Assembly (NCBI GenBank): GCA_043816955.1
Contig: JBDRHL010000166.1
Coordinates: 1 to 8,506, forward strand
Length of the DNA stretch: 8,506 bases
Direction: 5' to 3'
From: JBDRHL01 sp043816955
Lineage (GTDB): Bacteria > Planctomycetota > Phycisphaerae > Sedimentisphaerales > CAYZTY01
Each line of letters starts with the position of its first letter. Position 1 is the first letter of the stretch. Below the pieces are notes generated by a model. The model was not told where the DNA came from and did not search any database. It saw nothing but the letters and a program-made list of their open reading frames with translations. Of the stretch, positions 1 to 4,431 are shown piece after piece. Both the position numbers and the translations under genes were made by a program.

Positions 1-16
1 CAACACTCTAAAAATC

Positions 17-68
17 TTTCGTAAAATACTCACTGTTGAAAGTATTTGCACAATCAACACTTACGAAA
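17..68. promoter_or_regulatory. Nested inverted repeats upstream of the first plus-strand promoter
   Basis: Several inverted repeats are packed into this AT-rich stretch: TTTCGTAA (17-24) with TTACGAAA (61-68), AAATACT (24-30) with AGTATTT (41-47), and TGTTGA (34-39) with TCAACA (54-59). There is also a direct repeat CAACACT at 1-7 and 55-61. They lie about 20-75 bases upstream of the -24 element at 90. The arrangement suggests protein-binding sites, either an operator or upstream activating sites for an enhancer-binding protein. The repeats are directly visible; the function is inferred. Confidence 0.4.
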
Positions 69-84
69 TAAATTATTTTTTAGT

Positions 85-108
85 CAAGTTGGCACGGCTA
101 TTGCAAGA
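85..108 (+). promoter_or_regulatory. Sigma-54-type (-24/-12) promoter, overlapping a possible sigma-70 promoter
   Basis: TGGCACG (90-96), four bases, then TTGCA (101-105) gives the -24 GG and -12 GC pair at canonical spacing. The flanking bases also agree with the published consensus mrNrYTGGCACG-N4-TTGCWNNw at every specified position. Transcription would start near 116, ahead of the Shine-Dalgarno at 141-146 and the first ATG at 153. The same DNA can be read as a sigma-70 promoter: TTGGCA (89-94), 17 bases, TATAAA (112-117). Either way this is the best promoter for the whole plus-strand block; which sigma factor uses it cannot be settled by reading. Confidence 0.65.
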
Positions 109-137
109 TAATATAAATGATGAAGAATACCCCATTT

Positions 138-155
138 TGAAAGGAGCAAGCAATG
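138..155 (+). repeat. Type-1 translation leader repeat, copy 1
   Basis: The 18-base sequence TGAAAGGAGCAAGCAATG occurs identically at 138-155, 526-543 and 1187-1204, each time containing the Shine-Dalgarno and ATG of a gene. The conserved CAAGCA spacer between ribosome site and start has no coding reason to be identical, so the leader itself appears duplicated or selected. Confidence 0.85.
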
Positions 156-449
156 CTTAATGCGAACGATGCAATTGTGCAACTATTCCTAGAATCGTGG
201 CACGAAGCAGGGAGGGAAGTGTTTGAGGCCCAATATACAAACCTTGATTATGATTCCGACGCCTATCGCAAGACCGCCAATCAACGACGAAAATATATAT
301 GTCTAGATGATGGGCGTTCGGGGGCTTTTATCCTCGACCGTCGTACCGGTGATGTTTGGTGCTGCAAGGGTTACGGCGTACCTAACAAAAACAAGCATGT
401 CGGGCGAATTGAGCAGCTTACTGGTTACGATGCTTTACGATATCGATAG
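153..449 (+). CDS. Small phage-type hypothetical protein, 98 aa
   Basis: This is the first gene of the plus-strand block and lies about 37 bases downstream of the predicted transcription start. The ATG follows AAGGAG with a 6-base spacer, inside the 18-base leader TGAAAGGAGCAAGCAATG that recurs before two later genes. The product is soluble, with no signal peptide or membrane segment. An acidic, probably helical N-terminal half (residues 1-40) is followed by a compact region at about 45-90 with the look of a small beta-rich domain (GAFILDRRTGDVW, then a Cys pair and KGYGVPNKNKHVG). Short proteins with this GDV-x-x-KGYGVPN pattern are, as I recall, common in phages and plasmids without a known function. 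No catalytic motif is recognisable. The reading frame and start are secure; the role is unknown. Confidence 0.8.
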   Translation: MLNANDAIVQLFLESWHEAGREVFEAQYTNLDYDSDAYRKTANQRRKYICLDDGRSGAFILDRRTGDVWCCKGYGVPNKNKHVGRIEQLTGYDALRYR

Positions 450-467
450 TAAGGATTTTAGTTTATC

Positions 468-489
468 AACAGCCCATCCCGGCAGGATT
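468..489 (+). repeat. 22-base intergenic repeat, copy 1 (half of a hairpin)
   Basis: A 22-base sequence beginning AACAGCCCATCCCGG and ending GGATT occurs here and again at 1121-1142. Both copies lie between a stop codon and the next type-1 leader. In this copy the complementary right arm is missing; only a short TGGGC at 506-510 could pair with GCCCA. It looks like a degenerate or recombined form of the complete hairpin at 1124-1180. Confidence 0.75.
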
Positions 490-525
490 ACCACATAGCA
501 ATTAGTGGGCATCGAAACTACTAAA

Positions 526-543
526 TGAAAGGAGCAAGCAATG
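526..543 (+). repeat. Type-1 translation leader repeat, copy 2
   Basis: This is identical to the 18-base leader at 138-155 and carries the ribosome-binding site and ATG of the pentapeptide-repeat gene. Confidence 0.85.
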
Positions 544-1107
544 AATTACCAAATCAAAACCATCAACGGTGAAACACTAATTGACGGTGAGTATGACAGC
601 CTGCGACAATGCGTGGAACGCAACTGTCACAACCTGTCCGGGGCCAACCTGTACGGGGCCGACCTGTCCAGGGCCAACCTGTCCGGGGTCAACCTGTACG
701 GGGCCGACCTGTCCGGGGCCAAAGGCATGAATAAATATATGACAACACCCATGTATATACTTTTGGACCAAATAGGGCCAATACGAGCATACAAACTCGT
801 TAACAGCCAGAACACAGGCATATACAATCCGGGCCTGGTGTACGAAATTGGTAAAACTATTACCGTCAACGCATGGGATGAGAATGAGAACCAATCGTGT
901 GGAGCGGGCATAAACCTAGCCTCGTTGGACTGGTGTTTGAAAGAATGGAAAGTGGGATACAAAATCTTACTGTGTGAGTTTAACAAAGAAAACATCATTT
1001 GTATCCCTGTCGGATCGGACGGTAAATTCCGGGTCAACTCCTGCACGCCAATAGCAGAGTTGGATCTAGCACAATACGGAATTATCACCGAAAAGGCGCA
1101 AGCATAA
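541..1107 (+). CDS. Pentapeptide-repeat protein with a C-terminal phage-type domain, 188 aa
   Basis: Residues 31-60 are six consecutive pentapeptide repeats of the A(N/D)LxGx type: NLSGA, NLYGA, DLSRA, NLSGV, NLYGA, DLSGA. Six units make only about one and a half coils of a right-handed quadrilateral beta-helix, far shorter than DNA-gyrase-protecting proteins such as Qnr or MfpA. Residues 1-30 are a short lead-in. Residues about 75-180 form a separate soluble domain (YKLVNSQNTGIYNPG, then CGAGINLASLDWCL, then IPVGSDGKFRV) that resembles a domain frequently found after pentapeptide repeats in phage proteins; I place it in a DUF7666-like group from memory only. There is no signal peptide. The start is fixed by the type-1 leader and AAAGGAG. 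Function is unknown; the repeat may act as a scaffold or interaction module. Confidence 0.85.
   Translation: MNYQIKTINGETLIDGEYDSLRQCVERNCHNLSGANLYGADLSRANLSGVNLYGADLSGAKGMNKYMTTPMYILLDQIGPIRAYKLVNSQNTGIYNPGLVYEIGKTITVNAWDENENQSCGAGINLASLDWCLKEWKVGYKILLCEFNKENIICIPVGSDGKFRVNSCTPIAELDLAQYGIITEKAQA
631..720 (+). repeat. 15-base tandem repeat encoding pentapeptides (6 units)
   Basis: Six in-frame 15-base units of the form AACCTGTCCGGGGCC run without interruption. They differ at only a few positions, including synonymous-looking uniformity of CTG and GGG codons, so they were probably generated by recent tandem duplication rather than being kept only at the protein level. Confidence 0.9.
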
Positions 1108-1123
1108 GAGACAAGCATAAAAC

Positions 1124-1180
1124 AGCCCATCCCGGCAGGATTCTGGTTCTGGCTTGCACCTTACCTGCCGGGTTTGGGCT
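1124..1180 (+). promoter_or_regulatory. Strong intergenic hairpin upstream of the 52-aa gene
   Basis: The left arm AGCCCA-T-CCCGGCAGG (1124-1139) pairs with CCTGCCGGG-TT-TGGGCT (1164-1180): nine plus six base pairs with a small internal loop and a 24-base loop. It ends nine bases before the Shine-Dalgarno AAAGGAG (1189-1195). No T-run follows, so it is not a typical intrinsic terminator. RNA processing, mRNA stabilisation of the upstream gene, or translation control of the next gene are possible. The left arm is the 22-base repeat also found at 468-489. Confidence 0.6.
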
Positions 1181-1186
1181 AATAAC

Positions 1187-1204
1187 TGAAAGGAGCAAGC
1201 AATG
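1187..1204 (+). repeat. Type-1 translation leader repeat, copy 3
   Basis: This is identical to the 18-base leader at 138-155 and 526-543. Here it starts the 52-aa gene, which supports that short frame being real. Confidence 0.85.
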
Positions 1205-1360
1205 AGTAAAAAGATACTGTGGCGACACCGAAAGCGCAGCGAAGCAAATCCGTTTAAGGTTTTGGAGTGTGGATGTAAGCAGTATATTTATAATGGGACC
1301 ATTGTCCGTCAATGCGAGGCGCACCGCCAGACCACACAAAACACTACCGGGAAGTATTGA
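1202..1360 (+). CDS. Very small Cys-rich basic protein, 52 aa
   Basis: An open frame runs from an ATG placed exactly in the type-1 leader to TGA. The product begins MSKKILWRHRKRSEANPF, which is strongly basic. It then has Cys23, Cys25, Cys38 and His41 in the pattern CGC-x12-C-x2-H, suggesting a small zinc-binding fold. There is no signal peptide or membrane segment. It sits between the pentapeptide-repeat gene, separated by a strong hairpin, and the 71-aa paralogue fragment. I do not recognise a family. The shared leader and an initiation region identical to two longer genes are the main reasons to call it a gene; nucleic-acid binding is only an inference from charge and Cys/His content. Confidence 0.65.
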   Translation: MSKKILWRHRKRSEANPFKVLECGCKQYIYNGTIVRQCEAHRQTTQNTTGKY

Positions 1361-1390
1361 AAGAGTGCCGCCATGGAATAGCTGGCAATT

Positions 1391-1407
1391 ATTAGGAGCA
1401 AACCATG
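1391..1407 (+). repeat. Type-2 translation leader repeat, copy 1
   Basis: ATTAGGAGCAAACCATG differs at only two of 17 bases from ATTAGGAGTAAGCCATG at 2031/2032-2048 and 2601-2617. It is a second family of near-identical ribosome-binding leaders in the same operon. Confidence 0.75.
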
Positions 1408-1620
1408 TACGCCCCCGATAAGAACATTGAGCAGGCGAATGAGCTTTGGGAAGCCTTGCCGCCCACTATTCATGTAACAATCGAAACGATTGATAACTGG
1501 GCGACCGTTACATTGCGGGATATTGAGGACCCCGACTGGTTAGTACGCGGCGAAGGCAGAAAGTGGCCAGCCGCCTTAGTTGTAGCCATGGCGAAAATGC
1601 AAGCGGAAAAGGAGAAATGA
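1405..1620 (+). CDS. N-terminally truncated paralogue of the 128-aa protein, 71 aa
   Basis: Residues 8-71 align closely with residues 67-128 of the protein at 2615-3001: EQANELWEALPPTIHVT against EQANELLEALRPTIHVT, then RDIEDPDWL, GRKWPAAL and a KEK ending. The similarity is also clear in the DNA from about 1429 and continues through the AAAAGGAGAAAT that follows. The first about 60 residues of the family are missing and replaced by MYAPDKN directly after a type-2 leader, so it either encodes a separate C-terminal domain or is a decaying copy that kept a start site. The frame is intact and has its own ribosome site. I infer a small phage domain of the ABA-sandwich type because of the WPAALVxA-like C-terminal helix; this is tentative. 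Confidence 0.7.
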   Translation: MYAPDKNIEQANELWEALPPTIHVTIETIDNWATVTLRDIEDPDWLVRGEGRKWPAALVVAMAKMQAEKEK

Positions 1621-1621
1621 T

Positions 1622-1798
1622 ATGCACGAGGTAGTAACGAATGCAGAAAACTTCAAGTGTCCCTGCTGCAATAAGGAGTTTGGCGAAGAAACTCTTATAG
1701 AGCTCTGCAATGAGCCCTTCAACGGCATTGTTGTTGAGTGCGAAGATTGTGAGAAAGAATATGATTGTACGTTGCAAATTCATATGCAAGAAATCTAA
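1622..1798 (+). CDS. Small zinc-ribbon protein, 58 aa
   Basis: An ATG two bases after the preceding TGA, with GGAG seven bases upstream, opens a frame of 58 codons. The product has two Cys knuckles, C13-P-C-C16 and C40-E-D-C43, separated by 23 residues. That is the classic spacing of a zinc ribbon, with further cysteines at 15, 29 and 49. The rest is acidic with no signal or membrane segment. Small zinc ribbons of this shape are common in phages and often bind nucleic acid or another protein; nothing more precise can be said. It appears translationally coupled to the upstream 71-aa gene. Confidence 0.7.
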   Translation: MHEVVTNAENFKCPCCNKEFGEETLIELCNEPFNGIVVECEDCEKEYDCTLQIHMQEI

Positions 1799-1823
1799 CA
1801 AAAGGAGAAATGAGAGGTGAGCA

Positions 1824-1970
1824 ATGAGCAAGGCTAGCCGTGAAGCCTGCCGTTTCCTTGGTAATGTGCTGAGTATTGCCATGTGGATACCTATCATAAT
1901 GGCCTTGCCGCTGATGTGTCTAGCTGAGACTCTGGAGCGAGCTGCTAATTATTATTGGAGAAAACGATGA
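1824..1970 (+). CDS. Small single-pass membrane peptide, 48 aa
   Basis: The ATG follows GAGGTGAG, downstream of another AAAAGGAGAAATGA leader (1800-1813). Residues 11-35 are hydrophobic (FLGNVLSIAMWIPIIMALPLMCLA), flanked by a short basic N-terminus (KASR, CR) and a C-terminus ending YYWRKR. This predicts one transmembrane helix. Its stop overlaps the next ATG as ATGA (1967-1970), so the two frames are translationally coupled. The family is not recognised. A holin-like role is conceivable for any small phage membrane peptide, but there is no lysis gene nearby to support it. Confidence 0.6.
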   Translation: MSKASREACRFLGNVLSIAMWIPIIMALPLMCLAETLERAANYYWRKR

Positions 1971-2113
1971 CTAAAATGACCATCGAAGAACAACGGGCGA
2001 AGTGTTGGAGTTTGTGGGGAAAGACTGGCGCATTAGGAGTAAGCCATGAAAAAACATTCCGAAAAACTGAAACAACTAAACGCATGTCTGGAGGCCATCG
2101 AATATGCGGATGA
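1967..2113 (+). pseudogene. Frameshifted remnant of the 128-aa gene family (N-terminal part)
   Basis: The first eleven or so codons, MTKMTIEEQRA, match MSEMTIEEQRA at the start of the 128-aa protein (2615), with almost identical DNA. After about position 2000 the alignment continues only in another frame: LEFVGKDW corresponds to AEVMGWT, consistent with a one-base deletion near 1996-2002. In the shifted frame translation would end RIRSKP-stop, overlapping the next start as ATGA, exactly as the 190-aa gene ends. In the actual frame it continues to 2113, overlapping the 190-aa gene by 68 bases. It may still serve to couple translation of the peptide gene to the 190-aa gene. Confidence 0.6.
2029..2049 (+). 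repeat. Type-2 translation leader repeat, copy 2
   Basis: A 21-base sequence containing ATTAGGAGTAAGCCATGA is identical at 2029-2049 and 2598-2618. Each copy provides the ribosome site and start of the next gene. At 2598-2618 it also encodes the last residues, RIRSKP, and the stop of the preceding gene; here it would do so only in the shifted frame of the remnant. Confidence 0.85.
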
Positions 2114-2618
2114 GTTTTCTTCCCTTCAGGCTGCGTGGGATGATTGTCGGCGTGGTGATTGGCTGTTGTGGCTACTGGGCAAGACTGCGGGTAAACCCAG
2201 AACCAAAAGCCGGAAAAAGTTGGTGCTTGTCTGCTGCAAATGCGCTAGGCTGTCTCTGAAATATGTTGTCAAGGGCGAAAAGCGACCATTGCGGGCAATT
2301 AAGACAGCGGAGGGGTGGGCAATGGGTAAAGGCAATATAACTTTAGAAGACGTGCGAGCCGCCGCCTATGCCGCCTATGCCGCCGCCTATGCCGCCGATG
2401 TCGCCGATGCCGCCGATGCCGCCGATGTCGCCGCCTATACCGCCGCCTATGCCGCCGCCTATGCCGCCGATGTCGCCGATGCCGCCGATGCCGCCTATGC
2501 CGCCGCCTATGCCGCCGATGCCGCCGCCTATACCGCCTATGAAAAAACATTGGTCAAGTGTGCCACTATAGCGCGACAGTTTTACCCTCAAGCCCCCCGC
2601 ATTAGGAGTAAGCCATGA
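2046..2618 (+). CDS. Alanine-repeat protein, Imm5-like putative immunity family, 190 aa
   Basis: The N-terminal 100 residues carry the pattern I associate with the Imm5-like putative immunity family: a Trp-rich RRGDWLLWLLGK (35-46), KKLVLVCCKCARLSL (57-71), and RAIKTAEGWAMG (83-94). Residues 105-165 are almost only Ala with Tyr, Asp, Val and Thr, as AAYAAAYAADVADAADAA-type repeats. These predict long helices with Tyr or Asp on one face. A short tail, KCATIARQFYPQAP, closes the fold. The last residues RIRSKP and the TGA are encoded by the leader of the following gene (ATGA overlap at 2615-2618). The start has AGGAG in a type-2 leader. Related proteins occur in phages and bacteria; toxin immunity is a predicted label for the family, not demonstrated here, and no toxin is visible next to it. 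Confidence 0.75.
   Translation: MKKHSEKLKQLNACLEAIEYADEFSSLQAAWDDCRRGDWLLWLLGKTAGKPRTKSRKKLVLVCCKCARLSLKYVVKGEKRPLRAIKTAEGWAMGKGNITLEDVRAAAYAAYAAAYAADVADAADAADVAAYTAAYAAAYAADVADAADAAYAAAYAADAAAYTAYEKTLVKCATIARQFYPQAPRIRSKP
2358..2540 (+). repeat. GCC-rich 9-base-type repeat tract in the alanine-repeat gene
   Basis: The tract is made of GCC codons punctuated by TAT, GAT, GTC and ACC. It includes a perfect 54-base repeat at 2370-2423 and 2442-2495, offset by 72 bases. All units are multiples of three, so copy-number change would keep the frame. Because of the periodicity the tract is open in most frames on both strands. Confidence 0.9.
2598..2618 (+). repeat. Type-2 translation leader repeat, copy 3
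   Basis: This is identical over 21 bases to 2029-2049. It contains the Shine-Dalgarno AGGAG, the ATG of the 128-aa gene at 2615 and the stop of the 190-aa gene. Confidence 0.85.
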
Positions 2619-3001
2619 GTGAAATGACCATCGAAGAACAAAGGGCGTTGTGTGCGGAGGTTATGGGGTGGACATTTCATAAACAACACGCTGATGGCCC
2701 ATGGCCTCGCGGCGAAACAATTCTGTTTGAAAATGTGTGGGTTGACAAAGATGGGCATGTTGTGGTGGCCGATTTTCGCTATCGGCCCGATGCCGACACG
2801 CCTGAAGGCAGGGAGCAGGCGAATGAGCTTTTGGAAGCCTTGCGCCCTACCATTCATGTAACACTTGAAATCCTTGATAACCGGGTGGCTGTTATATTAC
2901 GGGACATCGAAGACCCTGACTGGTTAATGCTCGGCGGGGGCAGAAAGTGGCCAGCCGCCTTAGTCGCAGCCGTGGCGGGAATGCAGGAAAAGGAGAAATA
3001 A
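2615..3001 (+). CDS. Full-length member of the small phage protein family, 128 aa
   Basis: This is the intact parent-like version of the fragments at 1405 and 1967. Residues 1-20 (MSEMTIEEQRALCAEVMGWT) form an N-terminal helix. Residues about 20-60 are a beta-rich part (TILFENVWVDKDGHVVVADF). Residues 64-105 are EQANELLEALRPTIHVTLEI and RDIEDPDWL. The end, GRKWPAALVAAVAGMQ, is a helix with the WPxAL signature. This order (helix, strands, helix, strands, C-terminal WP helix) is like the phage ABA-sandwich domain proteins that are common and uncharacterised in phages; the assignment is from pattern memory. The start overlaps the previous stop by ATGA, and the next gene starts two bases after the stop with AAAAGGAG in the end of this gene, so it is tightly coupled in the operon. 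Confidence 0.75.
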   Translation: MSEMTIEEQRALCAEVMGWTFHKQHADGPWPRGETILFENVWVDKDGHVVVADFRYRPDADTPEGREQANELLEALRPTIHVTLEILDNRVAVILRDIEDPDWLMLGGGRKWPAALVAAVAGMQEKEK

Positions 3002-3002
3002 C

Positions 3003-4115
3003 ATGGTAAACGCACAAGACGGATTGAAAAAGGGTTTATCAGACGGTGATGCAATCCAGGCAGCATTGAATTACGGGCACAGGACGGTAACTGTGCCATA
3101 TAAAGGCTCGCCCTGGATAGTGCATAAGCCGATAAACATACCCAGTAATCGAAACATCACCTTTGGCCCCGGCGTGGTGGTGATGGCGAAAGAGGGATGC
3201 TTCAAAGGCGTATTTGATTGCTTGTTCGAAGCCTACAAGCAAAAGAATATTAAGATACGTGGGTATGGCGCAACTCTGTGCATGAGAAAAGCAGATTACA
3301 GGCCGCCGGCGTATCCCGCATCCGAGCACCGCCACGTTTTGAATATACGAGTATGCGAGAACGTCAAGGTGTATGGTTTACGTTTGGCCGACTCAGGCGG
3401 CGATGGGATATTTATCGGGGCCGACAGGGAACACTTGGCCCCCTGCAAGAACATCACCGTTACTGATTGCGTGTGCGATAATAATTACCGCCAGGGCATA
3501 AGCGTAACGTCTGTGATTAGGCTGCGAATAAACAACTGCATCCTGAGCAATACAAGCGGCACATCGCCGAGGGCGGGCATTGACCTAGAGCCGGACGATG
3601 CTGTCGATCATATGTCTAACATCGTAATTAGCAACTGTGTCTCGGAGGCTAATGGCGGGTCGGGATTTCTTGTCAGTATTGGCGCGTTGAGTGACAGGTC
3701 GGCTGCTGTGTCTATACTTTTCAAAGACTGTTTAGTGCGGAACGGAAGGGCACAGGGCTTGCGATTCCGCGATGCCTCCAAATATCAAACAACGGATCCG
3801 AAGGGGTTGGTCGAGTTTAGGAATTGCACTTGTGAGAATCTGCTGTATCCCGGATTGTCGGGCGTGTGGGCCAAGCAAAGCTCCCTGCTAAAATTCAAGT
3901 TTAGCAAATGCACTTGGCAAAACGTATCGAGCAACGGCCTTAATTCTCCAATATATTTAGAGCTGCAAAAGCAACCAGCTTTAGCCAGAACGGGCGGAGT
4001 AGAGTTTTATAAATGTGCTTTGCATGATAATATAGACAGGCCGCCGCTGTATATTGTAGATATTGGCGGTTATCCTCTCGGCGTGTACAATATTTGGGGA
4101 GCTGTTGGACTCTAA
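3003..4115 (+). CDS. Right-handed parallel beta-helix protein (pectate-lyase-like fold), 370 aa
   Basis: The N-terminus carries a remnant of the pectate-lyase-3 entry motif, DGDAIQAALN (14-23), followed by TVTVP, then INIPSNRNITFGPG (45-57). From about residue 110 to 345 there are repeated rungs of the beta-helix type: HVLNIRVCENVKVYGL, SGGDGIFIG, KNITVTDCVCDNNYRQGISV, RLRINNCILSNTSG, GIDLEP, SNIVISNCVSEANGGSGF. No signal peptide or membrane segment is visible, so it is not an obvious secreted host enzyme; in this context a tail-spike or capsule-binding component is possible. Catalytic residues cannot be assigned. It is the last gene of the block, with a good ribosome site (AAAAGGAG) two bases after the previous stop. 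The end may be early: the same frame after the TAA at 4113 continues TNVTIQSNAL before the next stop, which looks like another beta-strand. Confidence 0.8.
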   Translation: MVNAQDGLKKGLSDGDAIQAALNYGHRTVTVPYKGSPWIVHKPINIPSNRNITFGPGVVVMAKEGCFKGVFDCLFEAYKQKNIKIRGYGATLCMRKADYRPPAYPASEHRHVLNIRVCENVKVYGLRLADSGGDGIFIGADREHLAPCKNITVTDCVCDNNYRQGISVTSVIRLRINNCILSNTSGTSPRAGIDLEPDDAVDHMSNIVISNCVSEANGGSGFLVSIGALSDRSAAVSILFKDCLVRNGRAQGLRFRDASKYQTTDPKGLVEFRNCTCENLLYPGLSGVWAKQSSLLKFKFSKCTWQNVSSNGLNSPIYLELQKQPALARTGGVEFYKCALHDNIDRPPLYIVDIGGYPLGVYNIWGAVGL

Positions 4116-4170
4116 ACAAATGTCACCATCCAAAGCAACGCACTGTAAAGACTGCAAGGCTAAGCTTACC

Positions 4171-4211
4171 GCCCGAAACAGCAAGCCGGGCATACCTGTC
4201 ATAGTTTTTTT
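4171..4211 (+). terminator. Weak candidate terminator between the convergent blocks
   Basis: A five-base stem GCCCG (4171-4175) / CGGGC (4187-4191) is followed, after 13 bases, by seven T residues (4205-4211). The stem is short and the T-run is too distant for a textbook intrinsic terminator. It is nevertheless the only terminator-like signal in the 99-base gap where the two blocks converge. Confidence 0.25.
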
Positions 4212-4214
4212 CAG

Positions 4215-4430
4215 TCATTTCGCACCTTCCTTTGCATTGCTTTCCCTTTGCGCCCATCGCTTTTTGGTTTCTCTCCGAGCCTTTTTACACATATCGCAAA
4301 CACACGGTCTTCCTTCTATGGGAACATTGTCGCGGCACAACTCTGCTACTTCTTGTAGGTAAAGCTTGTCAAACTGTAAATCATCTCTGTTCGCCCATTC
4401 ATCGAACGCCCTGTCTTGTGATTCGCCCAT
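4215..4430 (-). CDS. Small Cys-containing hypothetical protein, 71 aa
   Basis: This is the last gene of the minus-strand block. I chose the ATG at 4430 (MGESQDRAF) rather than an in-frame GTG at 4439, because the strong AGGAGG at 4438-4443 lies eight bases before this ATG and overlaps the GTG. The upstream gene's stop is one base away, so translation is probably coupled. The product is acidic at the N-terminus and basic at the C-terminus, with cysteines at 32, 43, 45 and 48 (C-x10-C-x-C-x2-C, ending CVCDMCKKAR). These may bind a metal ion. No signal peptide or membrane segment is present. The family is not recognised. Confidence 0.65.
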   Translation of the reverse strand: MGESQDRAFDEWANRDDLQFDKLYLQEVAELCRDNVPIEGRPCVCDMCKKARRETKKRWAQRESNAKEGAK

Positions 4431-4431
4431 A

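Noticed and set aside
577..1130. Two long minus-strand frames opposite the pentapeptide gene
   Set aside because: They are shadows of the 15-base repeat (Gly-Pro-Gly-Gln-Val type) with no ribosome site, opposite a gene with clear domains.
468..1180. CRISPR array
   Set aside because: Only two copies of the 22-base repeat, about 650 bases apart with genes between them.
1124..1180. Intrinsic terminator
   Set aside because: The stem is strong but there is no T-run after it on either strand.
1508..1897. 129-codon minus-strand frame across the small plus-strand genes
   Set aside because: It lies opposite several plus-strand frames with strong Shine-Dalgarno sites and zinc motifs; no start signal and no recognisable protein pattern.
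2299..2591. Open frames encoding Arg-Arg-His, Ile-Gly-Gly and Pro-Pro-Met repeats on both strands over the alanine tract
   Set aside because: The GCC-based periodicity makes every frame open. Only the 2046-2618 frame has a ribosome site, non-repeat flanks with family motifs and coupling to its neighbours.
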